64,000 bases of DNA from Nocardia sp. NBC_00416. GTDB lineage: Bacteria; Actinomycetota; Actinomycetes; Mycobacteriales; Mycobacteriaceae. Every line of letters begins with the position of its first letter. The stretch's first letter is position 1. The stretch covers positions 4,962,501 through 5,026,500 of the forward strand of contig NZ_CP107932.1 in assembly GCF_036032445.1 (NCBI RefSeq). Direction: 5' to 3'. Shown piece after piece: positions 34,722-43,312 of the stretch. The position numbers and the translations under genes were made by a program. The notes under the pieces were generated by a model. It was given only the letters and a program-made list of their open reading frames with translations, was not told where the DNA came from and did not search any database.

Positions 34722-36365
34722 TCAGCCTTCGCCGTAACCCTGCCGGGCCGGGCCCGGACGCGGCGGCGGCCGGCGGGCCTGTCGTTGCTCGCCGGACCAC
34801 GGCCGCTGGGTATCCGGTCGCTGCGGGCCGGGTTGCGGTGCCCCGGGATCCGGTGCCCCCGGATAGCGCGAGGCGGGCCGCGGCGGCCTGCCCCGGCCAC
34901 CGGGCGGCTCCGGCGACTCACCCGTGCGCGGGCCCCCGCGCTGGTCACCGGGGCCCGACCGCGGAATCCGTGGCTGTTCACCGGTCGTCGGCCACGGCTG
35001 ATAGTCGCGCCCGGAACGTTTCTGTCGCGTGGATTCACCGCCGCCCGTCTCCGAGCGCGCGACCTTGCGATGCGTACCCGTATCCGCGCGCCGCCCCGCT
35101 CCGGCGCGGCGGGTACGAGCGGGCGCGCCACCTGAGTTCGTGTTGCCGAAAGGCCGGGCCAGCAGGACCGCGATCCCGGTGGTCAGCGGCACCGACAGCG
35201 CCAGGCAGATACCGCCGACCGCCGACCGCGCGATCTCGATCGCGACCGCGTCCCCCACCAGCACATCGTGGATGGGCCGTCCGGCCACGCTGAACAGCAG
35301 CAACAGCGGCAGCGCGCCGCCGGCGTAGGCGAGCACGAGGGTGTACACGGTACTGGCGATATGGTCGCGTCCGACGCGCATGGCCGCGGCGAAGATCTCT
35401 CTCCGCGTGGCCTTCTTGTCGAGTTCGGCCAGTTCGAACGCCGCCGAGGCCTGGGTGATGGTCACATCGTTGAGGACGCCGAGCGAACCGATGATGAACC
35501 CGGCCAGCAGCAGGCCGGTGATGCTCACGTGCTCGATATAGGTCGCGACATTGGTGTTCTGTTCTTCGGACAGTCCGGTGAGGGTGGTCGCCTCGATGGT
35601 CATCCAGGACAGGACAGCCGCGATGACCATCGAGGTGAGCGTGCCCAGCAGCGCGGAACTGGTGCGCAGGTTCACCCCGTGCGCCAGATAGAGCACCGAG
35701 TACAGAATCAGTGCTCCGGCGACCAATGCCACCGGTATCGCCGGTTTTCCGTCCAGTAGCGCCGGCAGCAGGAACATCACCAGTACCGCGAACGCGAACA
35801 CCAGGCCGAGCAGCGCGCGCACACCGCGCCACCGGGCGACCACGATGATCACCACTACGAAGGCGAGCACGATCAGACTCAGCGGCAGTCCGCGCGAGTA
35901 GTCGTCGAAGGAGTACAGCGGGGTGCCGTCCGGCGCCTCCTGCCGCACGATCCGCAGGTCGTCACCCGCGGCGAGATCGGGTTGCCCAGGGCCCGGCGCG
36001 ATTTCGAGCAGGGTGTGTTTGCCCTCGTGCGGGCCGGATTCGATGGCGATGAGGCTGCGCTGGCAGTCGTAGGCCTGCATCGTGGGCGGTTGGGGGTCGC
36101 CGTCGAAGACTCGGCCGATGGAGGCACTTCCGCAGGCTCCGATGTCCTGGCGGATCACCTTTCCGGCTTCGGTGACCACTGCGGAACCGTCCGCGTTCTG
36201 CATGGGCACCGGGATCTCGACCTGTTGCCGGTCGGGCCAGAGGGCGATCGTGGCGATGACGACGACTATTCCGATGACGACCAGCAACCCGACTACGACG
36301 CGTGCCGCGGGCGCACTGATGGCGATCGGCCTGGAGTGGTCGTGATGGTGATGGTGGTCGCTCAC
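34722..36365 (-). CDS. YibE/F-family multi-spanning membrane protein
   Basis: The 547-residue protein has a His-rich N-terminus (DHHHHHDHS, residues 3-11), one membrane helix (about 20-42) and an external domain with two Cys (IGACGSAS, AYDCQRSL). At least seven further helices span about 155-420, including the YibE/F signatures VFAFAVLVMFLLPALL, LGTLTSMVIAAVLSWM, GSLGVLNDVTITQASAAFEL and LVLAYAGGALPLLLLF. The last ~130 residues are an Arg/Pro-rich disordered cytoplasmic tail. YibE/F proteins are widespread transporter-like proteins with no agreed substrate; the His cluster suggests metal, which is only an inference. The GTG at 36365 is preferred to ATG 36404. Structured repeats lie in its 5' region. 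Confidence 0.85.
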   Translation of the reverse strand: MSDHHHHHDHSRPIAISAPAARVVVGLLVVIGIVVVIATIALWPDRQQVEIPVPMQNADGSAVVTEAGKVIRQDIGACGSASIGRVFDGDPQPPTMQAYDCQRSLIAIESGPHEGKHTLLEIAPGPGQPDLAAGDDLRIVRQEAPDGTPLYSFDDYSRGLPLSLIVLAFVVVIIVVARWRGVRALLGLVFAFAVLVMFLLPALLDGKPAIPVALVAGALILYSVLYLAHGVNLRTSSALLGTLTSMVIAAVLSWMTIEATTLTGLSEEQNTNVATYIEHVSITGLLLAGFIIGSLGVLNDVTITQASAAFELAELDKKATRREIFAAAMRVGRDHIASTVYTLVLAYAGGALPLLLLFSVAGRPIHDVLVGDAVAIEIARSAVGGICLALSVPLTTGIAVLLARPFGNTNSGGAPARTRRAGAGRRADTGTHRKVARSETGGGESTRQKRSGRDYQPWPTTGEQPRIPRSGPGDQRGGPRTGESPEPPGGRGRPPRPASRYPGAPDPGAPQPGPQRPDTQRPWSGEQRQARRPPPRPGPARQGYGEG

Positions 36366-36687
36366 CCAGGTGAGCCTAGAGGATTCACCAACTGGCCACT
36401 TCACCGACAGATGGGCCCTACGCTGCGATTTCGCTGGTTTTTCCGAGAATATCGGGAAGGGGCGGCGGAGAGCAGGGGGATGTCTCCGCCGCCCGCAGGC
36501 AGGCGCCCAGGGGGGTAGGCGGCCTTACCCGAGGACCAGGTTGCCCAGGGGGGGTAGACAACCTGGTCGGGCACTTGAAGTGCCGAGGACCACTGTACAC
36601 ACACGATCCTCTTTTGTGCCAGTAGGTTCAGAAAATTGGGATTAATCCGGATAGAGGGTCTGTTTCAGCCCATAGTTACCCGCCCCG
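36366..36687 (-). other. Structured 5' region of the yibE/F-like gene
   Basis: This 322-bp gap lies between alaT and yibE/F, both on the minus strand. It contains two copies of GCCCAGG-GGGG-TAG (36504-36517 and 36543-36557), the second in the loop of a perfect 10-base hairpin (GACCAGGTTG at 36534-36543, CAACCTGGTC at 36559-36568), and a small GCACTT-G-AAGTGC hairpin at 36571-36583. It may be the alaT terminator, a leader RNA of yibE/F, or both. Confidence 0.5.
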
Positions 36688-37941
36688 CTACTGGCGATAG
36701 CTCGCGAGGAAATTGCCGAAACGCTCTATGGCAACAGCCAGATCGCGGGCCCAGGGCAGGGTCACGATGCGCAGATGATCATGATCGGGCCAGTTGAAAC
36801 CGGTGCCCTGCACCATCAGGATCTTCTCCTGGAGGAGCAGATCCTGAACCAGTTTCTCGTCGTCGTGGATCTGGTGTACTTCGGGGTCCAGCCTAGGGAA
36901 CGCATACAGTGCGCCTTTGGGTTTCACACACGACACGCCGGGAATCGCGTTCAAACGCTCCCAGGCGATATCGCGCTGCTCCAGCAGACGTCCGCCGGGC
37001 AGGATCAGGTCCTCGATGCTCTGATAGCCGCCGAGCGCCACCTGAATGGCATGCTGCGCAGGCACATTCGGGCACAACCGCGACGACGCGAGGAGATCGA
37101 TTCCCTCCAGGAACCCGGCCGCGTGCTCCTTCGGCCCCGTGATCGCCAGCCACCCGGACCGGTAGCCGGCCACCCGGTACGCCTTGGACAGGCCGTTGAA
37201 GGTCAGGCACAGCAGATCGGGCGCCAACGTCGCAAGGGAGATGTGCTTGGCGTCGTCGTAGAGGATCTTGTCGTAGATCTCGTCCGCCAGCAGCAGCAAC
37301 TGATGCTTGCGCGCCAGGTCCACCAGTTGCTGGAGGACCTCCGCCGAGTACACGGCACCGGTCGGATTGTTGGGGTTGATCACCAGCAGCGCCTTGGTGC
37401 GATCGGTGATCTTCGATTCGATATCGGCGATATCGGGCTGCCAGCCGACGGTCTCGTCGCACAGATAGTGCACCGGGGTTCCGCCGGCCAGGCTGGTCAT
37501 CGCCGTCCACAGCGGATAGTCGGGGGCCGGGATCAGCACCTCGTCCCCGTTGTCCAGCAGCGCCTGCATGGTGATGGTGATCAACTCGGAGACGCCGTTG
37601 CCGAGATAGACGTGTTCGACGTCCAGTTCCGGGAACCCCGGCACCAGCTCGTACCGGGTGACGATCGCCCGCCGCGCGGGCAGTATGCCCTTGGACTCGG
37701 AATAGCCCTGCGCGTTCGGCAGGGCGGCGATCATGTCCCGCATGATCACATCGGGCGCCTCGAACCCGAACGGCGCGGGATTGCCGATATTGAGTTTCAG
37801 GATCCGGTGCCCCTCGGACTCGAGCCGGGCCGCGTGTGCGTGTACCGGTCCACGGATCTCGTAGACGACATTCTGCAGCTTCTTGGACTGCTCCAGAATC
37901 CGGGGCGCGGGGTGCGAATGGCCAGTACTCACCCGGTCCAT
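36688..37941 (-). CDS. PLP-dependent aminotransferase (AlaT/AspC type, Rv0337c-like)
   Basis: The 417-residue fold-type I class-I/II aminotransferase shows KLNIGNPAPFGFEAPD, GYSESKGILPARRAIV, LGNGVSELI, VINPNNPTGAVYS, LLADEIYDKILYD, then FNGLSKAYRVAGYRSGWL with the PLP Schiff-base Lys in SKAYR. The sequence matches the AlaT branch (glutamate-pyruvate aminotransferase) used for alanine synthesis; M. tuberculosis annotates its counterpart Rv0337c as aspC, beside Rv0338c (etfD). Here etfD lies 14 kb away, so that pairing has been broken. All catalytic residues appear present. Confidence 0.93.
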   Translation of the reverse strand: MDRVSTGHSHPAPRILEQSKKLQNVVYEIRGPVHAHAARLESEGHRILKLNIGNPAPFGFEAPDVIMRDMIAALPNAQGYSESKGILPARRAIVTRYELVPGFPELDVEHVYLGNGVSELITITMQALLDNGDEVLIPAPDYPLWTAMTSLAGGTPVHYLCDETVGWQPDIADIESKITDRTKALLVINPNNPTGAVYSAEVLQQLVDLARKHQLLLLADEIYDKILYDDAKHISLATLAPDLLCLTFNGLSKAYRVAGYRSGWLAITGPKEHAAGFLEGIDLLASSRLCPNVPAQHAIQVALGGYQSIEDLILPGGRLLEQRDIAWERLNAIPGVSCVKPKGALYAFPRLDPEVHQIHDDEKLVQDLLLQEKILMVQGTGFNWPDHDHLRIVTLPWARDLAVAIERFGNFLASYRQ

Positions 37942-38107
37942 GGTGCCACCAGGTGCAAGCGGATATCCGCCCCGCCCCGGCCCGGTGCAGGACCGTTACC
38001 GCTGACCGGCGGCACGGGACAGCCAGGTAGGGCGGTCGCCGTGATACCCGGGAACCATCGCGTGGCGCCACCGGCGACCTGTCCCTACCCTCCCCGTAAC
38101 GGACGGG

Positions 38108-39484
38108 CTACCCGCTACCCGGCGGCAGGCCGCGGGTCGCGGTCGATCCGCAGAACTCCTCGATCCGCTCGTCCAGCGCCCGCGCCTCGCTGACCCCGCG
38201 GAAGGCGGGGGCACAGATCCGGCGGCGCAAATTGGTGAGCCGTTCCTCCAGCTGCGCGATGCGCTTGTCCTCGTCGAGCGCGAGCACCGGCAGCAGGGCC
38301 GCCTCGGCCCCGTCGAGGCTGCCGTTGATCAGGTGCGCGGCGGCCGAGTCGACGCGGGCCAGGGCCTCGGCCCCATAGGAGCGCTGGCGCGCCGGGCCGG
38401 TGCGGTACAGCTCGATCGTTCGTTCGGTGGCCGCCAGCGCCGGTTCGGCCAGACCGAGGTGAATATAGGTCGCGCCCGCGTAATAGCTGGCCTTGGCATC
38501 GGAGAACCCGAACACTCCGCCCACCTCGTCGTGCAGACTGTCCAGGCCCGCGCCGTCGCTCGCCTCGGCGGCGGCCCGGATACACCGCTCGGTATCGGCG
38601 GCGCTACCGATCTTCGACCAGATCCTGGCCTCGATATTGTGCAGGCGCACCGCGGCCGTGGGCGTATCCGCGTAATGCTGCCCGTTCTGTGCCAGTTGCA
38701 GCGCGCGGTGCGGACGTTCGGACCAGTATTCGATCAGGGCGTGCATACCCCGGGCCCACGCCCGTAACCCGTTGTGCCCGCTTATTTCCGCATATGCCCA
38801 GGAGGCGCGGATCTGCTCCCCGGCGGCGTCGAGATACCCCAGATCGGTGCTCGCGTTGGCGAGCAGCCCCGACAACGACCCCGCCAGCAGATATAGATGG
38901 CTGGTGTCCGACGGCCGCTGATGACCTTCGAGCAGCCGGTACACCCGACGCCGCACCCGCAGCATCTCCACCATCATCGGCATCGGCGGCGTGTGCACGT
39001 AGTCGTTGGCGATCCGGGTGACATCGGCGTCGAGCTGATCCAATGTGCTCGGACCGATATTCGTACCTTCGGCCCGACCGGCGTGATCACTCGCCTCGTG
39101 CGCTGCCGCCATGATGAGATCCTTCTCCGAAATCGCCGCGAGCCCCGTCCCACGGGCCGCACCGGTATCGATGAGGGCCAGGAGTTCGGCGTCATTGGAA
39201 TAGCCGCTGGGCGCCGTGAACCGGCCGGCGTCCCCGAGCGGGCCGGAAACGGGCTCGGGGGCGGTCAATGCCGCGAACCGGGACCGTTCGACATCGTCGG
39301 ATCTGGCCAGACAGGTGTCGAGGGCAGCCTGATTGACAGGACGCGGATGAACCCGGTCGCCCCCGGCCTCCCATTTGGATACCAGTCGTTCGTGCACACC
39401 CAGATGTGCCGCGAACTCCCGGATACTCATCCGCTTGGCCTCGCGAAGCGCCCGGGCCTCCCTTCCAGACCACTGGCCGACCAC
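38108..39484 (-). CDS. XRE-type regulator with TPR-like C-terminal domain
   Basis: The 458-residue protein starts at GTG 39484, 7 nt after AAGGG; the longer open frame upstream has no family resemblance. Residues 5-60 are a helix-turn-helix (SGREARALREAKRMSIREFAAHLGVHERLVSKWEAGG). After a linker, residues ~140-440 are an all-helical, Ala-rich region with regularly spaced pairs (SLSGLLANASTDLGYLDAAGEQIRASWAYAE, TYIHLGLAEPALAATERTIELY, AAHLINGSLDGAEAALLPVLAL), consistent with tetratricopeptide repeats. This architecture is common in Nocardia and Streptomyces regulators of unknown signal. It is divergent from a small unknown protein, suggesting the pair is a regulatory unit. Confidence 0.85.
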   Translation of the reverse strand: MVGQWSGREARALREAKRMSIREFAAHLGVHERLVSKWEAGGDRVHPRPVNQAALDTCLARSDDVERSRFAALTAPEPVSGPLGDAGRFTAPSGYSNDAELLALIDTGAARGTGLAAISEKDLIMAAAHEASDHAGRAEGTNIGPSTLDQLDADVTRIANDYVHTPPMPMMVEMLRVRRRVYRLLEGHQRPSDTSHLYLLAGSLSGLLANASTDLGYLDAAGEQIRASWAYAEISGHNGLRAWARGMHALIEYWSERPHRALQLAQNGQHYADTPTAAVRLHNIEARIWSKIGSAADTERCIRAAAEASDGAGLDSLHDEVGGVFGFSDAKASYYAGATYIHLGLAEPALAATERTIELYRTGPARQRSYGAEALARVDSAAAHLINGSLDGAEAALLPVLALDEDKRIAQLEERLTNLRRRICAPAFRGVSEARALDERIEEFCGSTATRGLPPGSG

Positions 39485-39721
39485 GTTGTCACCCTTTCCG
39501 AACGATTTCCTTTTCCAGGGTACGAGCCGAATGTGACTGCAACCACAGGTAAATCCGCCACCACGGCCAATGGCAGCGCAAGGGCAGTGGAATGTGGGCG
39601 TGTAGGCGTTTCCGACGCGCCGATCCGGGCGCGATCCTGGAAAGACAGGCCGGCGAGGCCGGCACCAGCCGTGGCTCGGTACGCCAGGGAGGCTCGGCAG
39701 CAGGAGGCAAGGGGATTCACC

Positions 39722-40168
39722 GTGAACGTGGAAAAGCTCAGAACGGTCGACGACTGGGCCGCTTATTATCGCCACGAATTCGGGTTACCGGCCACCGAAC
39801 GCGGCGGATTCGTGATGCTGCCGATCACGAGCAGGGCCAGTGTCATCCATCTACCCACCCAGCGGGCCAGGGCGGTGCGGGATCTCCTGGACTCACACGA
39901 GATCCGGGTTCCCATGCTGGCCAGGCAGATTCGCTGGAGCTTTCTCACCTACCCGGACCGCCGCACGGACCCGGAGGTGGTCGAGATGCTGCAGCGGATC
40001 GATATCGATATACCCGGTATCGGCAGCGCCGTGATGCTGCCCACCGGCATGGGACGCTGGAACCGCGAGGGATGCAATTGGGTCGTACCGCCGGAACGCG
40101 ACGGGCTGCTGCCGCCGCTGTCCTCCGTGATCAACGCCGCGCTCCTGGTCGGCGACGACCGGGAATGA
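39722..40168 (+). CDS. Small conserved protein of unknown function, divergent from the XRE/TPR regulator
   Basis: The protein has 148 residues. GTG 39722 is chosen because AAGGGG lies 7 nt upstream and MNVEKLRTVDDWAAYYRHEFGLPATERGG looks like a natural N-terminus; the open frame continues far upstream without coding character. It is predicted soluble, alpha/beta, with no signal peptide, membrane segment or Cys pair. Motifs visible: IHLPTQRARAVRDLL, RWSFLTYPDRRTDPEVVEMLQRIDIDIPGIGSAVMLPTG and CNWVVPPERDGLLPPLSSVI. I do not recognise the family. Similar small proteins sit next to XRE regulators in actinomycetes, so a functional link to 38108-39484 is plausible. Confidence 0.7.
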   Translation: MNVEKLRTVDDWAAYYRHEFGLPATERGGFVMLPITSRASVIHLPTQRARAVRDLLDSHEIRVPMLARQIRWSFLTYPDRRTDPEVVEMLQRIDIDIPGIGSAVMLPTGMGRWNREGCNWVVPPERDGLLPPLSSVINAALLVGDDRE

Positions 40169-40180
40169 CCGGGGATGGGA

Positions 40181-40216
40181 CTACGTCCGGTATCCCGCCG
40201 GGCACGCCGGACGTAG
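40181..40216. terminator. Hairpin between the small unknown gene and dcd
   Basis: CTACGTCCGG and its perfect complement CCGGACGTAG flank a 16-base loop. It lies 12 nt after the stop of the 39722 gene and 73 nt beyond the end of the convergent dcd gene. Confidence 0.6.
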
Positions 40217-40289
40217 CCCACCCGCATCGGCATGCACTTCCCGGCCGCCGACCGGCGATCACCGACCTGACCGGTGCAGTGCCGCCGCG

Positions 40290-40862
40290 CTAGCTCGGCG
40301 CGGGGAAATTCAGATATGCCCGCGAGGGCGTCGGACCGCGCTGCCCCTGATACTTCGACCCGGCGCCCGCGCTGCCGTACGGATTCTCCGCCGGACTGGT
40401 CAGCCGGAACAGACACAGCTGCCCGATCTTCATCCCGGGCCACAGGGTGATGGGCAGATTCGCCACATTCGACAGTTCCAGGGTGATGTGGCCGCTGAAC
40501 CCCGGATCGATGAAACCGGCCGTCGAATGCGTGAGCAACCCCAGCCGGCCCAGACTCGATTTGCCCTCCAGGCGCCCCGCCAGATCGTCGGGCAGGCTGC
40601 ACACCTCCAGCGTGGACCCGAGCACGAATTCACCCGGATGCAGCACGAAAGGTTCACCCTGCGCCGGTTCGACCAGGCTCGTCAGCTCGTCCTGGCGCTG
40701 CGCGGGGTCGATATGGGTGTAGCGGGTGTTGTTGAAGACGCGGAACATCCCGTCCAGCCGCACGTCGATACTGGACGGCTGGACCAGGTTGTCCTCGAAC
40801 GGTTCGAGCCCGAGCCGCCCGGCGGCGAACTCCGCCCGGATATCACGATCGGATAGCAGCAC
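40290..40862 (-). CDS. dcd: dCTP deaminase
   Basis: The 190-residue homotrimeric enzyme of the dUTPase fold deaminates dCTP, feeding dTTP synthesis. The start GTG 40862 gives MLLSDRDIRAEF, the family N-terminus, and the usual 190-residue length. Conserved segments: QPSSIDVRLDG, EGKSSLGRLGLLTHSTAGFIDPGFSGHITLELSN (catalytic Glu and substrate-binding Ser/Arg) and KIGQLCLFRL. Mycobacterial Dcd is bifunctional, also hydrolysing dUTP, and the close similarity makes that likely here. It sits near tRNA-Gly, an arrangement I recall from M. tuberculosis. Confidence 0.96.
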   Translation of the reverse strand: MLLSDRDIRAEFAAGRLGLEPFEDNLVQPSSIDVRLDGMFRVFNNTRYTHIDPAQRQDELTSLVEPAQGEPFVLHPGEFVLGSTLEVCSLPDDLAGRLEGKSSLGRLGLLTHSTAGFIDPGFSGHITLELSNVANLPITLWPGMKIGQLCLFRLTSPAENPYGSAGAGSKYQGQRGPTPSRAYLNFPAPS

Positions 40863-40939
40863 GCCACGAGCGTAGCGACCGCTGCCGCGACCCGAAGTCC
40901 CCGGTCCGGCAGCTCCCGTTTCCTGTCGCCCCACCCGGG

Positions 40940-40945
40940 CATACT
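40940..40945 (+). promoter_or_regulatory. Possible -10 element of the VOC gene (leaderless)
   Basis: CATACT lies 6 nt before the ATG at 40952, and the intervening bases are all C, so there is no ribosome-binding site. Confidence 0.35.
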
Positions 40946-40951
40946 CCCCCC

Positions 40952-41323
40952 ATGTCCGAGACGAGCGCGCACATCCATCACGGCATCGATTACATCGAGC
41001 TCGGCGTCACCGACCTGGACGCCGCCAAACGCTTCTACCGGTCGGCCTTCGGCTGGAAGTTCAACGACTACGGCCCCGCCTACGCCGGAATCCGCCGCTT
41101 CGACGGTTCCGAGGGTGAAGCGGGCGGATTGGCGGCGACGGCCGAAGTCCGCGTCGGCGGCCCCCTGGTCCTGCTGTACTCCGCGGACCTCGACACCACC
41201 CTCCGCGGCGTCGGCGCGGCCGGCGGCACCGTGACAGAAGGCCCCTTCGACTTCCCCGGCGGCCGCCGCTTCCATTTCACCGACCCGAGCGGCAACCGGC
41301 TGGGCGTCTGGTCCGAGCGCTGA
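40952..41323 (+). CDS. VOC (glyoxalase/bleomycin-resistance) superfamily protein
   Basis: The 123-residue protein is a single betaalphabetabetabeta-repeat protein with GIDYIELGVTDLDAAKRFYRSAFGWKF at the N-terminus and RRFHFTDPSGNRLGVWSER at the C-terminus, the typical edges of a VOC domain. The likely metal ligands are limited (His in HHGIDYIE, Glu-poor C-terminus), so it may be a binding protein rather than an enzyme. It diverges from dcd with a short gap and is probably leaderless. The exact substrate cannot be inferred. Confidence 0.85.
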   Translation: MSETSAHIHHGIDYIELGVTDLDAAKRFYRSAFGWKFNDYGPAYAGIRRFDGSEGEAGGLAATAEVRVGGPLVLLYSADLDTTLRGVGAAGGTVTEGPFDFPGGRRFHFTDPSGNRLGVWSER

Positions 41324-41424
41324 CCCGGCGATCAGCGAGTGCAGGGGCCGGCCGGAACGGACGAAAAGATTTCGGGCTCGAGCCCGGCCTCTGCTAAGCT
41401 GCCCTTCGCGTCTACGGGCGCGTC

Positions 41425-41498
41425 GCCGGTGTAGTTCAATGGCAGAACTTCTGCTTCCCAAGCAGATGGCGCGGGTTCGATTCCCGTCACCGGCTCCA
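41425..41498 (+). tRNA. tRNA-Gly (anticodon CCC)
   Basis: All four arms fold: acceptor GCCGGTG/CACCGGC (7 bp), D-arm GTTC/GAAC, anticodon stem TCTGC/GCAGA with loop TTCCCAA giving anticodon CCC, and T-arm GCGGG/CCCGT with loop TTCGATT. The CCA end is encoded (41496-41498). It reads GGG codons. Confidence 0.97.
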
Positions 41499-41521
41499 CC
41501 ATCACACCGGCAGTCCCTGCC

Positions 41522-41887
41522 ATGTTCGCCCGCCTCGCTCCGCATTCCTCGGACACCAGGTCCCATCGGTATCGTGTTCGCCCCCGGCACGGTTACGTCG
41601 TCGTCTACCGTGATCCGATGGAAGGCGTTCGGTCCGAGGACGAATACGTCGAAACGCTGCAGCTGGAGCGGCGGCGCTTCGCCTGGGTGCAGGAGCGATA
41701 CCTCGGGAAAACACCGGCAGAGGCAGCGGCCGCCGCGCTGGACTTCTACAAATACGAGCCACCGGGCACTCCGTACCGCGATCTCGTTTTCCACGACCAC
41801 GCATGGCACTGGGCGCTACCCGGTTACTACTGGAAGACGCACCCGGAGTTGGCCCGCCCCTGCGAAGCGTACTTCGACGTCGAATAA
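41522..41887 (+). CDS. Small conserved hypothetical protein
   Basis: The frame encodes 121 residues from the first ATG; an ATG at 41618 would give 89 residues starting MEGVRSEDEYVETLQLERR, which looks like the more conserved part (ERRRFAWVQERYLGKTPAEAAAAALDFYKYEPPG, then HDHAWHWALPGYYWK). It is predicted soluble, rich in aromatic residues, with no known motif. The first 32 residues of the long form (Arg-rich) may be untranslated. It lies just after tRNA-Gly and is convergent with the beta-lactamase gene. I cannot name a family. Confidence 0.6.
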   Translation: MFARLAPHSSDTRSHRYRVRPRHGYVVVYRDPMEGVRSEDEYVETLQLERRRFAWVQERYLGKTPAEAAAAALDFYKYEPPGTPYRDLVFHDHAWHWALPGYYWKTHPELARPCEAYFDVE

Positions 41888-41935
41888 CAGCGACCGCTGT
41901 CATTCGATCCGCCGTCTCCGGCGATGTGTCGCGTA

Positions 41936-42892
41936 TCAGCCGGCCGCGGGGATTTCGAGCGCTTCGACGGCGAGGTGGGCGGCGGCCGCCACGAGCGCGT
42001 TATCCGGTTCGGCGTCCTGCTCGGATTTGGTGGTGAGTACGGCGATGACGAGCGGAGCCCGTCCCTGCGGCCAGGCGACGGCGACGTCGAGGGCAGAACC
42101 GTAGGCAGGGCTTCCGGTCTTGTTGCCGACGGTCCAGTCGGCGGGCAGGCCGGCCCGAATGCGGTTGCCGCCGGTCTTGCTGGCCACGAGCCATGAGGTC
42201 AATTGCGCGCGTTCGGGTTCGGCGAGAGTGCCCTCGACGACGAGCTTGCGATAGTCGGCGACCAGCGCCGCGGGCGTGGTGGTGTCGCGCTCGTCACCGG
42301 GGATCGCGGTGTTCAGCTCGGTTTCCCAGCGGTCCAGTCGCGAGGTGTCGTCACCGAGGGTGCGCAGGAACGCGGTGAAGCCCGCGGGGCCGTCGAGGAG
42401 TTTCAGGATTTGGTTGCCGGCGGTGTTGTCGGACACGGTGATGGCGGCATCGCACAGGGCCGCGACCGTCATACCGGCATCGACATTCTTCTCGGTCACC
42501 GGCGAGTTCTCGACGACGTCGGTGCGCGGGTAGTGGATCACCTGGTCGAAGAACCCGGACGACAGGGGATGGTCGCGCAGTAGGGCACCGCAGGCCAGGC
42601 CCTTGAAGGTGGAAGCCATCGGGAAGCGCTCGCCGTCGCGGTAGGCGACGCTTCGACCGCTGGCGGTGTCGAACGCGAAGACACCCAGGCGCGCGCCGTG
42701 TTCTGTCTCCAGATCGGCGAACGGCTGGGCCGTGCCGACCTGGGTGGTGGCGCCCGCCGGAGAAGTCGCGACCGTGGTGCCCGAATCGGAATCACATGCC
42801 GTGGCAACCGAGAGTGCGGACATCGCCAGCGCGGCGGCAGCGAGCCGGCGACGATCGAATGGGACGAGTTGAGCGAGTCTGGAGAGGATCAC
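41936..42892 (-). CDS. Class A beta-lactamase (serine)
   Basis: The 318-residue precursor has an N-terminal export signal (1-33, LAAAALAMSALSVATAC) with a possible lipobox Cys at 33. The catalytic set is complete: Ser94-x-x-Lys97 in MASTFKG (Ambler 70-73), Ser154-Asp-Asn (130-132), Glu190-x-x-Leu-Asn194 (166-170) and Lys258-Thr-Gly (234-236). It hydrolyses penicillins and probably cephalosporins in the periplasm or at the membrane. The sequence resembles chromosomal Nocardia enzymes. No LysR or BlaI/BlaR1 regulator adjoins, suggesting low constitutive expression. Divergent neighbours are unrelated. Confidence 0.95.
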   Translation of the reverse strand: MILSRLAQLVPFDRRRLAAAALAMSALSVATACDSDSGTTVATSPAGATTQVGTAQPFADLETEHGARLGVFAFDTASGRSVAYRDGERFPMASTFKGLACGALLRDHPLSSGFFDQVIHYPRTDVVENSPVTEKNVDAGMTVAALCDAAITVSDNTAGNQILKLLDGPAGFTAFLRTLGDDTSRLDRWETELNTAIPGDERDTTTPAALVADYRKLVVEGTLAEPERAQLTSWLVASKTGGNRIRAGLPADWTVGNKTGSPAYGSALDVAVAWPQGRAPLVIAVLTTKSEQDAEPDNALVAAAAHLAVEALEIPAAG

Positions 42893-43015
42893 TGCCGCAG
42901 CACATCACCGCCGCTGCGGGCGAGGCCAATAGGAAATCCCGCCGCTGACGAGTCGGGTTCGATATCGCCGCAGTTCACCGCCGATAGGCGCTGCGAACGA
43001 CGATACGGGGCGGGT

Positions 43016-43312
43016 TCACTCGCGACGTCGCGTCGATGGTTTCCGCGCCTGCTGAACGCGTGAGATCAACCCCCCGCCGTTGACGACCAGGGCGACCGCC
43101 AAGAGGGTCAGCACGAATACATTCTGGCTGGTCCGTAGCACCTCCGCCGCGCAGATGGTGAGACAGACGACCACGACCCAGTTGATCACCACCGACGGTT
43201 GCACACTCAACTGCGCCCCTCCTCCCGAAGCCGTGTCCCCGCCGCGCCGGCGCCGCAGCCGGTCCACGGGGGTTTCCCAGGTTACCGTTCGCTCATGTCG
43301 AGCGGTCTGCAC
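43016..43312 (-). CDS. Small two-helix membrane protein
   Basis: The protein has about 98 residues from GTG 43312, or 83 from GTG 43267 (GGGAAA 5 nt upstream, probably better). Two adjacent hydrophobic segments (VVINWVVVVCLTICAAEVLR and NVFVLTLLAVALVVNGGGLI) are flanked by basic ends (RLRRRRGG at the start, RVQQARKPSTRRRE at the end). No domain is recognised. Its 5' end overlaps a decayed VOC-family gene on the other strand, so the shorter form is more likely. Confidence 0.55.
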   Translation of the reverse strand: MQTARHERTVTWETPVDRLRRRRGGDTASGGGAQLSVQPSVVINWVVVVCLTICAAEVLRTSQNVFVLTLLAVALVVNGGGLISRVQQARKPSTRRRE

